A stretch of 64,000 nt of DNA, taken from NCBI GenBank assembly GCA_035578175.1, contig JAQMRL010000006.1, forward strand, positions 23,285,506 to 23,349,505, given 5' to 3'. The stretch comes from Catonia carolina. Lineage: Eukaryota > Arthropoda > Insecta > Hemiptera > Achilidae. Numbering within the stretch: position 1 is the stretch's first letter; the number at the start of each line of letters is the position of its first letter. The notes beneath the pieces are model-generated. The model saw nothing but the letters and a program-made list of their open reading frames with translations, was not told the origin of the DNA and did no database searches. Below, one piece after another: positions 54,541-64,000 of this stretch. Position numbers and translations under genes: made by a program.

Positions 54541-57500
54541 ACATTGGTAGCTTTAATTGGTGTAACTTTCGCTAGACCACAATTTGGACCAGGAGCATAC
54601 AGACCCACACCAGGAGCATTTGTACCAATTTTATCACAGAATTATGATTTAAACCCAGATGGTTCATACACATTTAGGTAAGTACAATCAAGATACAGGA
54701 TTCTGCAGCTCATAATCCAGGGAAAAGTTGTAGGGAGAAGATCTGTTGGAAGGAGGAGAATATCTTGGCTTAGGAACTTGAGAGAGTGGTTTAATGTCGG
54801 GTCATCTGATCTCTTCAGGGCTGTGGCTTCCAAAGTTTAAGTAGCAATGATGATAGCCAACCTCCGAAATGGAGATGGTACATGAAGAAGAAGAAGAATC
54901 AAAATACATTTTCTGACATAACAAAAAATATTATCAAAAATTCGCTTCAAAAAATGTATTCTCGCATAGGGAAAATAACGCTGTTGGCACACCAAATACG
55001 TTAGTTGGATTTGGTACAAATTCCAAAGTGTCAACAAAATTGGTGTAATTGGTACCGTGCTTGTCTCTCATCATGCAGTCTTGGATTCGAATTCCACTCA
55101 GGCACGGCATATTTTCATGCATGACAAAAAATCATTTCATCCTCACACAGTTACACACCAATGTCATCTCTAATGACCATTTCAGTTGATGCGATGTTAA
55201 ATAAATAAATTTAAAAAAATTCCAAAATACTTAAAAACTCATTCAACTTGAACTAGGGTATGTGTTGAGAAAATGAAAGTCATAAAAACAGGAATTTCGT
55301 AATAATATATTTTATGAAATATTATTATCCATTAATTTTAAATAATGATTAAGTTAACGAGCCTTATGTTTGTAAATATTATAATAATTATAGTTCCAAA
55401 ATCAATATCATTTTATAAATCAAAATATAACCACTCAAAAATGGATATAGAGATACATCCTAAATTTCAGAAAAAGATTTTCTTTTAATTTTATAACTGC
55501 ATTCAGGAGACTCCAGAAGGAAGTAAACGACACGAGAAGATAAACTGATAAGTCTATTTGAATAACATTTTAAATTCATTATTTACCAATTATTTATTAC
55601 CACTAGATAATGGCTTACTTCAATACCTAAGCGTGTCATCCAAATATTTATATCAAATTTTAAATAATTTTCCTCAATGTTTAATTATAAGTTTATACAT
55701 AGGAGTGTCCATTATCCGAACGTCAGTCATCCAAATCACCATCGATAATACATAATTATTTACTCGCGGAGAGGTGTTTTCTGCACTAAAAACTGCAATG
55801 CTATGGTGCGAACAGCCTGAATTTAATGCTGCTTAAGCATTATTACTAAAAAGTATGAGAGATGTTGCTGCTACAAAAAGTTCAGTCTTAGTTTGAAAGA
55901 AAATTCAAGATTTTTTTAAAAATTACTGTATAGCATGTTCAAGTGGGTTAAAAAGTATTTCGTAAAGGATTTTACCATAGTTTATTTCATTTTGAAATAC
56001 TGCATTTTTCTGTTTTTGTGAATTTTAGTACTCTACATATTGTACAATAAACGCAATAAAGTAATAATTTTTTAAACTTAAGTTTATGTTAGTCTTTATT
56101 AACCTATTAAATATTTAGGTTATATTACATTGTCACGGTACAGTGTATCAAATTACAGTATTTAGCGTGTTTCATTATTCAAAATATTTGATTATCAGAA
56201 CCACTCTGGTCCCAATTAATTCGGATAACTGACGCTCCACTGTATATTTTTCAACCAAAAACTATTTAGAAAGGAATTCATGTACACTGTAAAATGTTAC
56301 ATCAATCAAGTTTTTATTTGCTTTTTACTATACATAAAAACAAACTTAAATAACACTTGTTTTCAAAGATAAAAGTAAAGGCTGACCTTTGTAAAAATTT
56401 TAACTTGATTTTCTTAGTGATATTTTAAGCAATTAATGTAAACTTATATAACATTTTCAAATGTCTTTATTTATCCATTACGCAGTTACCGATCTGGAGA
56501 TGGTAGCGCCCGTGATGAATCAGGAGCATTGAGGTACGTTGGAACAGCAGCTGAAGCAATGGCTGTCCAAGGAGCTTTTGCATACAACTCACCAGAAGGA
56601 CCAGTTCAAGTCAATTATATTGCAGATGAACACGGGTCAGTTTAATTTTGTTTAATTAAAAATTTAATTTAATCAGTGTATAAATTGTGTGTCTGGAAAA
56701 AAGATATCCACATAATGTTATGTATTAATAAAAAATATTATTACATTAGTGGTAGATTTCCTGACACTTAATCTAGCATAACTTTTTTCTTTTTTTTAAT
56801 CCCAAATGTGTGTACTGGGAACTCTCACTTTCATTCATCTCTTTCATCACCAGCTCAGGAAATTAGTGTGCCTACTTTCTGAGATCGGGACAGGATTGAT
56901 TACTGTGGGAGAGAGCGATCTCACTATTCTCCAAATGCCTCCACCCTCCGCAGTCTCCCGACCACCCTCTCTGCAAACTGAGCGACCAACTTCCAGCTCT
57001 CCTCATCCCGCAACATCGCTACCCCTACTCTCTCTGGGATCCACTAAGCAACACCTACCTTCTCAGATGTCTCCATTCTGTCGAGGCCAAAATAGGGGCA
57101 TCTTTCAAAAATATACGCAATGGACTCTTCCTCTTCACTGTTGCACAGTCGACATTTCGGTACTTCATGAAGTTTGAACCTTATCAAATATGCCCCGAAG
57201 AAACCATGCCGTGTTAGCAACTGTGTCAGTTCGTGGGTGGTATCATCAAATGTATCAACAAATGCAAAATCATTTGTTAACATCTACCTGTAATATTATA
57301 TAATGATATCCATCAAAATTTATTAGTTCTTTGCAAACAAAAATATTTATGTAGTTTATAAAATTATCTCATTGAAATGTGATAGCTTTTAGATGTTTAG
57401 AGATGATCTCATTAAATGTATTTAATATTTAAATGTTTCAGTTACCAACCAACCGGTACAAACATCCACCCAGACATCATCAAATCAGTAGCATTACAAG

Positions 57501-57541
57501 TAGCTGAAGCAAGAAGTAAGCCACCAGGAGCAGAATACTAA
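54541..57541 (+). CDS. RR-1-type chitin-binding cuticular protein, exons 2-4
   Basis: This is a secreted structural protein of the insect cuticle that binds chitin. Exons are 54541-54677, 56486-56635 and 57442-57541 (stop TAA 57539-57541). Every junction is AG/GT: donors GTAAGT and GTCAGT, acceptors TTTTCAG, ACGCAG and TTTCAG, with matching phases. With candidate exon 1 (36393-36413) the CDS is 408 nt, 135 residues. Residues 1-18 form the signal peptide (..TLVALIGVTFA). Residues 19-41 are Gly/Pro-rich (RPQFGPGAYRPTPGAFVP). The Rebers-Riddiford/Chitin_bind_4 region is about 42-113 and contains YDLNPDGSYTFSYRSGDGSA, GAFAYNSPEG, VNYIADEHGYQPTG and NIHP. The C-terminus is IIKSVALQVAEARSKPPGAEY (quoted in part). 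ADE-GYQP fits RR-1 of softer cuticle. Introns 2 and 3 hold retrotransposon relics. Confidence 0.92.
54683..54898 (+). pseudogene. RTE-like ORF2 C-terminal relic in cuticle intron 2
   Basis: A ~65-codon plus-strand frame reads RILQLIIQGKVVGRRSVGRR, RISWLRNLREWFNVGSSDLF and IANLRNGDGT, with one stop, followed by a (GAA)n tail near 54882-54897. LLxLIIQGKxxGKRxxGRRxxSWLxNLRxW is a common insect endonuclease-reverse transcriptase C-terminus. It starts 5 bp after the exon 2 donor. Confidence 0.75.
55038..55215 (+). mobile_element. tRNA-derived SINE-G copy, 5'-truncated
   Basis: TTGGTGTAATTGGTACCGTG, a B-box-like GGATTCGAATTCC, CACTCAGGCACGGCATATTT and tail CTAATGACCATTTCAGTTGA, GATGTTAAATAAATAAA are present. 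It lies in cuticle intron 2. Confidence 0.78.
56779..57290 (-). pseudogene. R1-like non-LTR retrotransposon 3' relic in cuticle intron 3
   Basis: On the minus strand, 57283-56924 reads ELTQLLTRHGFFGAYLIRFK, then PKCRLCNSEEEESIAYIFER with CPYF. After a stop, LRDEESWKLVAQFAERVVGR and LRRVE continue to a stop at 56924. LTGHGxFxxYLxRF..ExPxCxxC..xExxxHxxxxCPxF..R is the zinc-binding C-terminus of R1-clade ORF2. A poly(A)-like T-run near 56785-56800 marks the 3' end. Confidence 0.78.
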
Positions 57542-57614
57542 AGTGATCTTGTAAAGAAACTTCTGTAAATGATTACAACTTGCCATAAAATAATAATGTA
57601 ATTTTTAAATATAT

Positions 57615-57632
57615 AATAAAAAATTAAATAAA
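57615..57632 (+). terminator. Polyadenylation signals of the cuticle gene
   Basis: AATAAA at 57615-57620 and 57627-57632 lie 74-86 bp after the stop codon, giving a short 3' UTR. This is typical of insect cuticular genes. Confidence 0.7.
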
Positions 57633-57639
57633 TATATCG

Positions 57640-58160
57640 TATTTTAAATAAAAGGATGGACATAATTTAAAAAATAAATAAACCTTTTTTATTTGCGTCA
57701 ATTTATTTATAAATAATTTTAATTAAATACACAATATAAAAATAAGCTACTGTACAATAAACAAATCTGTAATAATTTTTTAATGATATTAACTGCCTTT
57801 TTTATAATAATTTGTTTTTATTTATAATTTTTAATAGTTTGTAATATGTATGTGTGTTTGTATTATATATATGAAATGAAAAATATATAATGTAATTAAA
57901 AAGTATACAAAAATTTTGCCTTTTGTTCTTTGTCACATCATTATCTTAGTCATACGTAAACGTTGTCACATCGATGACTGTCATTTTTAAGTAAACGCCT
58001 ACAGTGGATTAAGGAACAAACCTGTATATTTGATATGTTCCCAAAATTTTCCCGGTTTTAACAACGAATTGAACAGAGAAATTTAGACTTATCAACTGAT
58101 AGTTTAACTGATTGAACCGCCAAGGTGGCAGGTTTTACTTTTATTACTTTTTCACTTTCT
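57640..58160. other. Intergenic AT-rich interval
   Basis: No recognised gene or repeat was found between the cuticle gene and SINE-B copy 10. Confidence 0.5.
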
Positions 58161-58164
58161 CAAG

Positions 58165-58545
58165 AGAATCTATAGTTCATTATTTGCACTTGATCTGCTA
58201 GTTCCAAGGCTACAAAAAATAGTTCTGTTTCTTATCACATGGTCAGCCAATTATATGATTGAAGCATTTAGAACAGAAGAGGAAGAGGTATAAAAGACAC
58301 TAGTCAGAGTTATTTCTCTGAAAGTAATGAATTTCATCATTATACAGCCAGACCCTGTGGTGAATAAAGTGAAGGTGTCATTTGCAGGGTGGAAATTAGA
58401 TGCTTTTCACACAGTCTGGGATGCTGATAAGCATACTTTTCCACTCAGTGAGGAACGCATTGATAAATCACCTCACTCCTTGTTTTACTTAGTAAAGCCA
58501 CTTGAGGTTCAAACCAGCTTTTCAGCTGATGACATAAACAACAAT
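58165..58545 (+). mobile_element. SINE-B copy 10, near full length
   Basis: It runs from TTATTTGCACTTGATCTGCT to GATGACATAAACAACAATAC. The internal ORF (58327-58575) is open: MNFIIIQPDPVVNKVKVSFA.., HSLFYLVKPLEVQTS. Confidence 0.78.
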
Positions 58546-58549
58546 ACAG

Positions 58550-59755
58550 ATAATGTGAAAGTATTGCCATCATGAAAAGAATTTAATAACTATATTTCAA
58601 GTGATCTTCAAGTTTCAAGAATCCCTGAAGCCAAAACAATGGTTTAAACTTTTTGTATGTTTTACAATGCTTATTCAGGGGTAGGCTATAGTAATATCCT
58701 AATATGTTATTTCAACTTATGCCCCCTGATTTAGAAAATCTGTTGACTGGTACAAAAATAAGCATAAAGGAAAATTTGCAGACTTGAAATTACTTCAATG
58801 ACAAAAATATGAACCATAAAGCGAGCAAACTAAAAACAAAAATGAATTTGTTGAAACTGAAAGAACCTTTTCAGTTGATTGAAACAGGAGTAAGAATTTT
58901 AAAATAGACTGACTCCAATAAAGAGTAGCTCGAAATAACAAGGTAAAGAATAAAGCGGAGGCTGACCTGCTCTGAAAAAATTCTAAAAAAAAATACAAGC
59001 AGTGACACTTCAAATGACACTGTAAACCTTTATAACTCCTCATACATCAGCTGGAAAAGACGAAGGTATAAATACTGGAGCAAAAAAAAAAAATAATAAA
59101 AAGTAGCTAAAACTTTGTCTGCAATTTCACAAATGTTGATTAAATGTTTTTGAACTTGTATAATAATATTTCCCATTGTGTTCAAAAGTGTATTGTGTAC
59201 TAACCAAGAAAAATGAAAGAACAGTGATTTTATTTTGACAATTTCTACAATTTTGTACATAAGTAAGTTTGCAAAATTATTAAAATTATACGATAAAAGG
59301 ATTTTATGAAAAAGCTTGTAAGTCTAAAAATATGTGAATAAACTGTATCACAGAACATTGATTGAATTTTATAAAACCTTCCTTTATAAAGTTATTAAAA
59401 AGTAAAACAACTTTCAATGTGCTCTACAACTTTAATATAAATAAATGCTGAAAATATCACCAATTAAGTTCCCCAATTAATTGGTGATCTCGTTTACCAC
59501 ACTACCATTAGAAAGCCAATTACAAAGATTGATCACACAATGAGAATTTTTTTTTGTGATTGTTCTAAAGCATCAGTATGTCAGCTGAGTGGCCTACAGT
59601 AATACTGTCAAAATCCCTGATGAACAATGTAACTGGAATTAAGTACAATTCATTGTACTAGATTTTATGCGGTTTAATTAGATCCCCCTAGCAATGATGG
59701 GTTGAATGTTTCAAGGAGCGAAATATGTCTTCATAAAAACGGGATCAAATAAAAC
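58550..59755. other. Intergenic AT-rich interval
   Basis: No recognised gene. This includes the 3' flank of the minus-strand gene ending at 59759. A minus-strand AATAAA lies within about 150 bp of the stop, but I could not choose a cleavage site. Confidence 0.45.
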
Positions 59756-59758
59756 CGA

Positions 59759-62700
59759 TTAAGATGCTAAAATTGTTTTAAAAGAAAAACAATTTAACTT
59801 CATTTGAAATAATTTAATTGACCTGTACCCATATCTTAAAAAAATACAATATTCATCACCAATAATTATTTTATTTAAATCATTTACTTGATTTTCAGCA
59901 ATGGTAAATAGATTTAAAAGTGTTTTAGCTTCTTTATGTTTTGGTAATCGAGTATGATTTGAAAACCAATCAGTTAATACTGTATTTGATATTTCTAATG
60001 ATTTAACAGATGGATTTTCTAAAATAAATTGTGTCAAATATGTGCTAGCATATCTACTTAAAATTAATTCTTCATAGTCAGATTCTAACTCATCTTTGTC
60101 TAATGGTTTTTCCTGAAAAATAAAAAACAAATTAAAAGGTTTTGACTTCAAAAACTTAAATAATTTTCATCAACAAACCCAAAATGTTGTATTTCTAATG
60201 ATATAGGTTCCTTTTTATAAAAATTCCTTGATTGTAATTTTCCAGGCTTTTTCTTCAGGTGTCCTATCCTCTGAGAATATTGGGTAACATCAATATTACT
60301 TAAGTTTTATCAACTTGGCTTCAAAAAAAAGGGTAACTCAATTTACACCATATAAGTCCGACAGATTCTTCAGCCATGAAGTCCTACACTAGCTTGGACC
60401 ACAATTACTGTATGTCTAAGAATGATATTTTTCAGTAGCTTTCTGTATTTTCTACCTCCCATCATATGACTAAAGTACTTCTATTTTCTACAAATCACAG
60501 TATTCATGATTTCCATTTCCTTATTTAACCTCACTATGACTTCTGTGTTCTCTAATACACAATATTTTCAATAACCTACTGTGTGCAAGTCCACAAGTAG
60601 TTATTGCATCTCATTTCGGTTCAGCATTCAAACCTCTTCCCCATTGTATAAATAGAAACAAATAAAATCAAATTCCTTGAACTTATATCTGACTTTATTG
60701 GACTTATTTATTAATGTTTTCAAATTTAATTATCTACATGTTTTAATAAAACATTTTGCGCATTCATTGGTAATCTAACAAAGTACAACAAAGCTACAAA
60801 AATTGTTTCAGACTACAGATTTTTCAATTTTACTTTAAAAATCATGAAAATTATTGAAGATATAGTTCTAAAACATATTTTACTCAATTTATCGGGTTAA
60901 AATCCATAAGACACCATTAAATTTACTCATAAAATTGGATCCCTAGACCTCCAGGATGAGTTTATTTAGGAATAAGCTCTAAACCTAAGGTAAAATCTTT
61001 CACCAGCTGTACGTAACTCACTAACAAAGCACTTCCGGACTATGTTTATATGAACTTTTTTCATTCTTTTGATACAAGGAAAACGCTTGTAAAATATATC
61101 GGTTTGCTCATGGGACACCCTGTAAATTCATAAAGGCAAGAAGAAGTAATACATTACAATCGGAAAAATTGGTCAGTCAATCTGGACTATGACTGACTGC
61201 CCAAATATGCAATGTAAGGAATATTCTTCTGAACTCACAGCCCATGAAATTATTTTTCAATAAAAACACAAAAAAAAAAAAAACCAATATTACTGTATAT
61301 TAAAAAAAGGAAAATACTCAAAACAAAAAAACTTTGCCGGCCGCATTGGCGCAATTGGTAACATGCTCGCCTCTCATCATGCGGTCCTGGGTTCGAATCC
61401 CACTCAGGCACGGCATATTTTCATACATTACAAAAAAATCAATTCATTCTCCATTGTACACAGTTACACCCCCAACGTCGTCGCTAATGACCGTTGTAGT
61501 TGATGCAACGTTAAATAAATTAATTAAAAAAACAAAAAAAACTTTAAAGTACATAAACTGAGTATTACATTCGGTTCATAAAACGAGTTGTTAGAATCCT
61601 CATCAAGCTGGAACGATCCTAAAATCCAAGCTGAAAGTCCAACAGCTTTTACAAAACAGTCACTTTCTTCTTCCAGAAATTTTGAAATGGTAACTTCCAA
61701 AGTTTTTTCTTGGCAGTAAGTATTACACAATACAGATTGTATTTCTGTATCCTCATCAAGGCACAACATAATCAAATAACTCCACAAGGATAAACCTGAA
61801 AATCAGAAATAACAAATTTCAATAAATATCCAATAAATGAAAAATCAGTTCATTTAACCAAATTATAGATAAACTGAAGATTGATGTATTATGTTATCTA
61901 ATAATAAGATACTTACGAATATCTGAAGAAAGCGTAGTAGACGTGATTATGTGAAAAAATGTAGAATTATACCACTTGGCAATCATAAGACGAACATCAG
62001 GATTTAATGATAACTGGTTTGAATAAATAAATTTTACTATTATCTCGCATATGAACTGTTTGTCATGCTCATGTTTACCTAATAAATTCTTCACTTCAAT
62101 CTGAAACAAAATATTTTGTTGGTTTAAAATAGTCACCAATATCCCTTCTATTCAATTCCATTAAATTCAATAAGATTTTGGAATAGTACTCATTATTGCT
62201 GTGATCATGTGACAATATAATAGTCTACTTTTCATTGTGATTTTTTGAGAGAAAGTTTAATATATTAACTATGACATGGGCATATTTTCCCATACAGGAT
62301 AGTGTTTCCATACATCCAGGTCTCCAGCAAAACACCAGTAAACTTTTGATACACAGAAGAGTTCTGTTCCATTTGTTACGACCAACAAGCCACTCAAAGT
62401 TGGTTCAGAAAAAAGTAGAGGAAGCTATGTTGTATCACGGTTTGAAGGAAGAAGACATCCCAGATAAAAATTATGGAGATTATTAATTTAAAGATGATGT
62501 AGAAACTCATCAAAAAGAGAATAAATATAGAAAACTAGCAACACCCCTGATTTCCGTGCTTTATATGAAACTGAACTAAAAACATTTATTAGTGAAAACA
62601 TAAACCAAGAATAACTTTTTTTTTGTTTACATCTGAGTGTTTTGCAGTTTCTGCTAATGCAGATGGTGGAGAATGATGATATATGAAAATGAGTAATGAA

Positions 62701-64000
62701 AAAGTGCCAGACCTAACCGGGAATCGAACCTGAGACCCTAGTGTAGAAGAATAACTGAATATGTGTTGAAGAAGATGTAGATAAAACTATTTCTTAAAAA
62801 AAATGTTACAATCATTTTTATTTTTAAAAGGTTTACATAACTTTCTATGGAAAAAACAGATGTGACATTTATGTCTACTACTTTTTGGATATCTGTCGTA
62901 CAAATATTTAAAAAACAAGGATGAGGGAACGAAGATGTATAGAAAACGGATACTGTATACTTGACTGCTAATACAGTACATTGAATATTGTAGATGAAAT
63001 AACCTCCCAAACAAATGAAATAAAAGATAACTTCATTTTATAAATCACAATTTTATTTAAAAATTATGTAATGACAAGTAAGCTGTGTTACTCAGGAAGC
63101 TATAAGCTTCCACCAATGAAAGAATTTTTGAAATCGGTTAAGAAGATTCTGAGATTACTGTATACAAAAAAACCAACACTATAATGCTTTTCACGGTTGA
63201 TGAGCTCTGCTGTTCCACGTGTTTAATCAACCAGAAGGTTTACCAGCATTGTCAGATTGTACGAATGTTTCAGCCTGACAAACATTACACGTGCATGCGT
63301 ATAAGAGCCACAATAGTTCACTCATGTCTTGTGTCTCGTACTGAACACATCTACTATAGAGCGCATTTACATGCAATGCTTTGTAATATAATCAGCTGGT
63401 TGTATGTTCATAGGTTATAATTGTTACTGAAAGACCAAAAAAATGGCTGACGAAATATGTAACAAGAGCAACGAGAGCAAATATTGGCAATGTTGCTGGC
63501 CAGTCATTGGCTAGCTATGAAGTGGGTAGGGGGCAATGCATACGTTCAGAGCTCATCAGCTTTGAAAAATAGTATAGTCAGAGTTATCTCCTCTGAGAGT
63601 AATGAATTTCATTATACAGCCAGACTCTGCAGTGAATGAAGTGAAGGTATCATTTGCAGGGTGGAAAGTAGACGCTTTTCAAAGAGTCTGGCTGCTGTTT
63701 AGAATTCCTCATTCCACCATACCTCATTCCTCATTTTGCTTAATAAAATCTCTAGAGGTTCAAACCAGCCATTTAGCTGATAACCTGAACAAGAGCATTA
63801 TTATTACAGATGAAACTGCAACTCACCTCTTCATATGGAAGATTACAAAACATCATAACTAGAAAATAAATATCTTTATTTTCATCAATTCCTTTTACTT
63901 GAATAAACGTTGACAATCCATCCTTTTGTTGCAAAATAAAAGTAAAAACTTTTGGAAATTTTGATAAGATATTAAAAAATCTATTTAACCTTTGATTATT
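59759..64000 (-). CDS. C-terminal exons of a helical (HEAT-like) host protein, 5' part outside window
   Basis: Four minus-strand exons are visible: 64000-63827 (open from the window edge), 62100-61917, 61795-61569 and 60112-59759 (stop). Donors are AG|GTGAGT, C|GTAAGT and T|GTAATA; acceptors are TTTCAG, TTTCAG and TTTTTCAG. Phases 0/1/0 agree throughout, giving 312 residues plus stop. The sequence is Leu/Ile-rich helical: LNRFFNILSKFPKVFTFILQ, EIIVKFIYSNQLSLNPDVRL, LSLWSYLIMLCLDEDTEIQS and SRYASTYLTQFILENPSVKS. NPDVRL..IAKW and LWSYLIMLCLDEDTEIQ look like HEAT/armadillo repeats. The order is loosely reminiscent of the C-terminus of THADA/Trm732 proteins, but this is only a resemblance. No signal peptide or membrane segment is visible. 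The last donor is weak. The introns hold SINEs and a short ORF on the other strand. Confidence 0.75.
60330..60560 (-). pseudogene. RTE-like C-terminal relic in the last intron
   Basis: The minus-strand frame reads VIVRLNKEMEIMNTVICRK, a stop, then KYFSHMMGGRKYRKLLKNII. YxGHIMRGxKYxLLxxII is the segment preceding the GKR/GRR motif of RTE-like ORF2. Its 3' flank (CACCATATAAGTCCGACAGA) recurs in diverged form at 21590-21650. Confidence 0.6.
61335..61530 (+). mobile_element. tRNA-derived SINE-G copy, full length and well preserved
   Basis: The head GCCGGCCGCATTGGCGCAAT, CTCGCCTCTCATCATGCGGT and B box GGTTCGAATCCC (61390-61401) are followed by CACTCAGGCACGGCATATTT and tail GTCGTCGCTAATGACCGTTG, GTTGATGCAACGTTAAATAA. 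It is the best family reference copy here and lies in the intron upstream of the last exon of the minus-strand gene. Confidence 0.88.
62271..62486 (+). pseudogene. Unidentified 71-codon ORF, possible retrocopy or exon
   Basis: MTWAYFPIQDSVSIHPGLQQ is followed by LLIHRRVLFHLLRPTSHSKL, a Lys/Glu-rich helix VQKKVEEAMLYHGLKEEDIP and DKNYGDY-stop. The composition is balanced and protein-like, unlike the AT-driven frames nearby. A possible acceptor (TTTTCCCATACAG) lies at about 62286-62298. It is on the strand opposite the host gene, inside its intron. I cannot name the family; it may be a processed-gene fragment or a real exon. Confidence 0.35.
62628..62755 (-). mobile_element. tRNA-derived SINE-E copy
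   Basis: On the minus strand a B box GGTTCGATTCCCG is followed by GTTAGGTCTGGCAC, TTTCATATATCATCATTCTC and tail CATCTGCATTAGCAGAAACT. The T-run at 62620-62627 is its A-rich end. Confidence 0.72.
63565..63800 (+). mobile_element. SINE-B copy 11, 5'-truncated
   Basis: It starts at TAGTCAGAGTTATCTCCTC and ends near GATAACCTGAACAAGAGC. The internal ORF (63602-63862) is open despite a local deletion: MNFIIQPDSAVNEVKVSFAG, SLEVQTSHLADNL. It lies just downstream of the donor of the first visible exon of the minus-strand gene. Confidence 0.75.

Noticed and set aside
59030..59260. 76-82 aa minus-strand ORFs at 58795-59260
   Set aside because: Low-complexity Phe/Leu/Tyr-rich translations of AT-rich intergenic DNA with no homology or splice support.
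13599..61400. tRNA genes at the many A-box/B-box blocks
   Set aside because: None gives a convincing full cloverleaf with an intact acceptor stem, and all share SINE tails and A-rich or T-rich ends.
1..64000. CRISPR arrays, phage, bacterial operons or toxin systems
   Set aside because: Spliced genes, poly(A) retrotransposons and SINEs show nuclear animal DNA; no regularly spaced direct repeats or bacterial gene order were seen.

Overview
The window is AT-rich, intron-rich animal DNA and looks insect, possibly hemipteran; the order is an inference. Two things point to an insect: a four-exon chitin-binding (Rebers-Riddiford) cuticular protein gene, and a repeat load made of Jockey, RTE-like and R1-like retrotransposons, tRNA-derived SINEs and small DNA transposons. 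I see no operon, no rRNA, no CRISPR array and no convincing functional tRNA gene; all tRNA-like blocks look like SINE heads.

Left third (1-33.5 kb): almost all mobile DNA. A complete Jockey-type non-LTR retrotransposon (2454-6867, minus strand, both ORFs intact, 11-bp target duplication, 23-nt poly(A)) sits inside a copy of an abundant ~0.95-kb element. That host element carries short inverted subterminal repeats, a 3' hairpin and an internal CA microsatellite, which is the architecture of Helentron-derived non-autonomous elements (HINE). At least twelve HINE copies or fragments are scattered through the window, four of them packed into 24.98-27.90 kb. A second dispersed family, a ~390-bp SINE-like repeat with an (AAC)n tail (here SINE-B), occurs about eleven times, once inserted into itself with a target duplication. 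Other relics are a truncated Jockey (9.49-10.61 kb), RTE-like and CR1-like pieces, and a Harbinger element inserted into a Tc1/mariner transposase relic (29.85-30.96 kb).

Middle (33.5-57.7 kb): the cuticular protein gene on the plus strand. Exons 2-4 (54541-57541) are secure. A first exon with TATA box, initiator, ATG and a phase-compatible donor is proposed at 36271-36413, giving a 135-residue secreted RR-1-type protein with an 18.1-kb first intron. A ~0.7-kb inverted duplication (33.61-34.28 and 37.13-37.84 kb) brackets this proposed promoter. The long intron holds a decayed pogo/Tigger element with a foldback element nested in it, many SINEs, Jockey and RTE relics, and a perfect 15-bp-stem hairpin. 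Introns 2 and 3 carry RTE and R1 relics.

Right end (57.7-64 kb): the last four exons of a minus-strand host gene that runs off the window (312 residues visible, all splice phases compatible). It is a helical, HEAT-repeat-like protein whose C-terminus is loosely reminiscent of THADA/Trm732, but I cannot verify that. A short unexplained ORF lies on the opposite strand in its intron.

The genes do not form one pathway. The biology on show is two host genes in a landscape of nested, mostly decayed transposons, with one recently inserted and possibly competent Jockey element.
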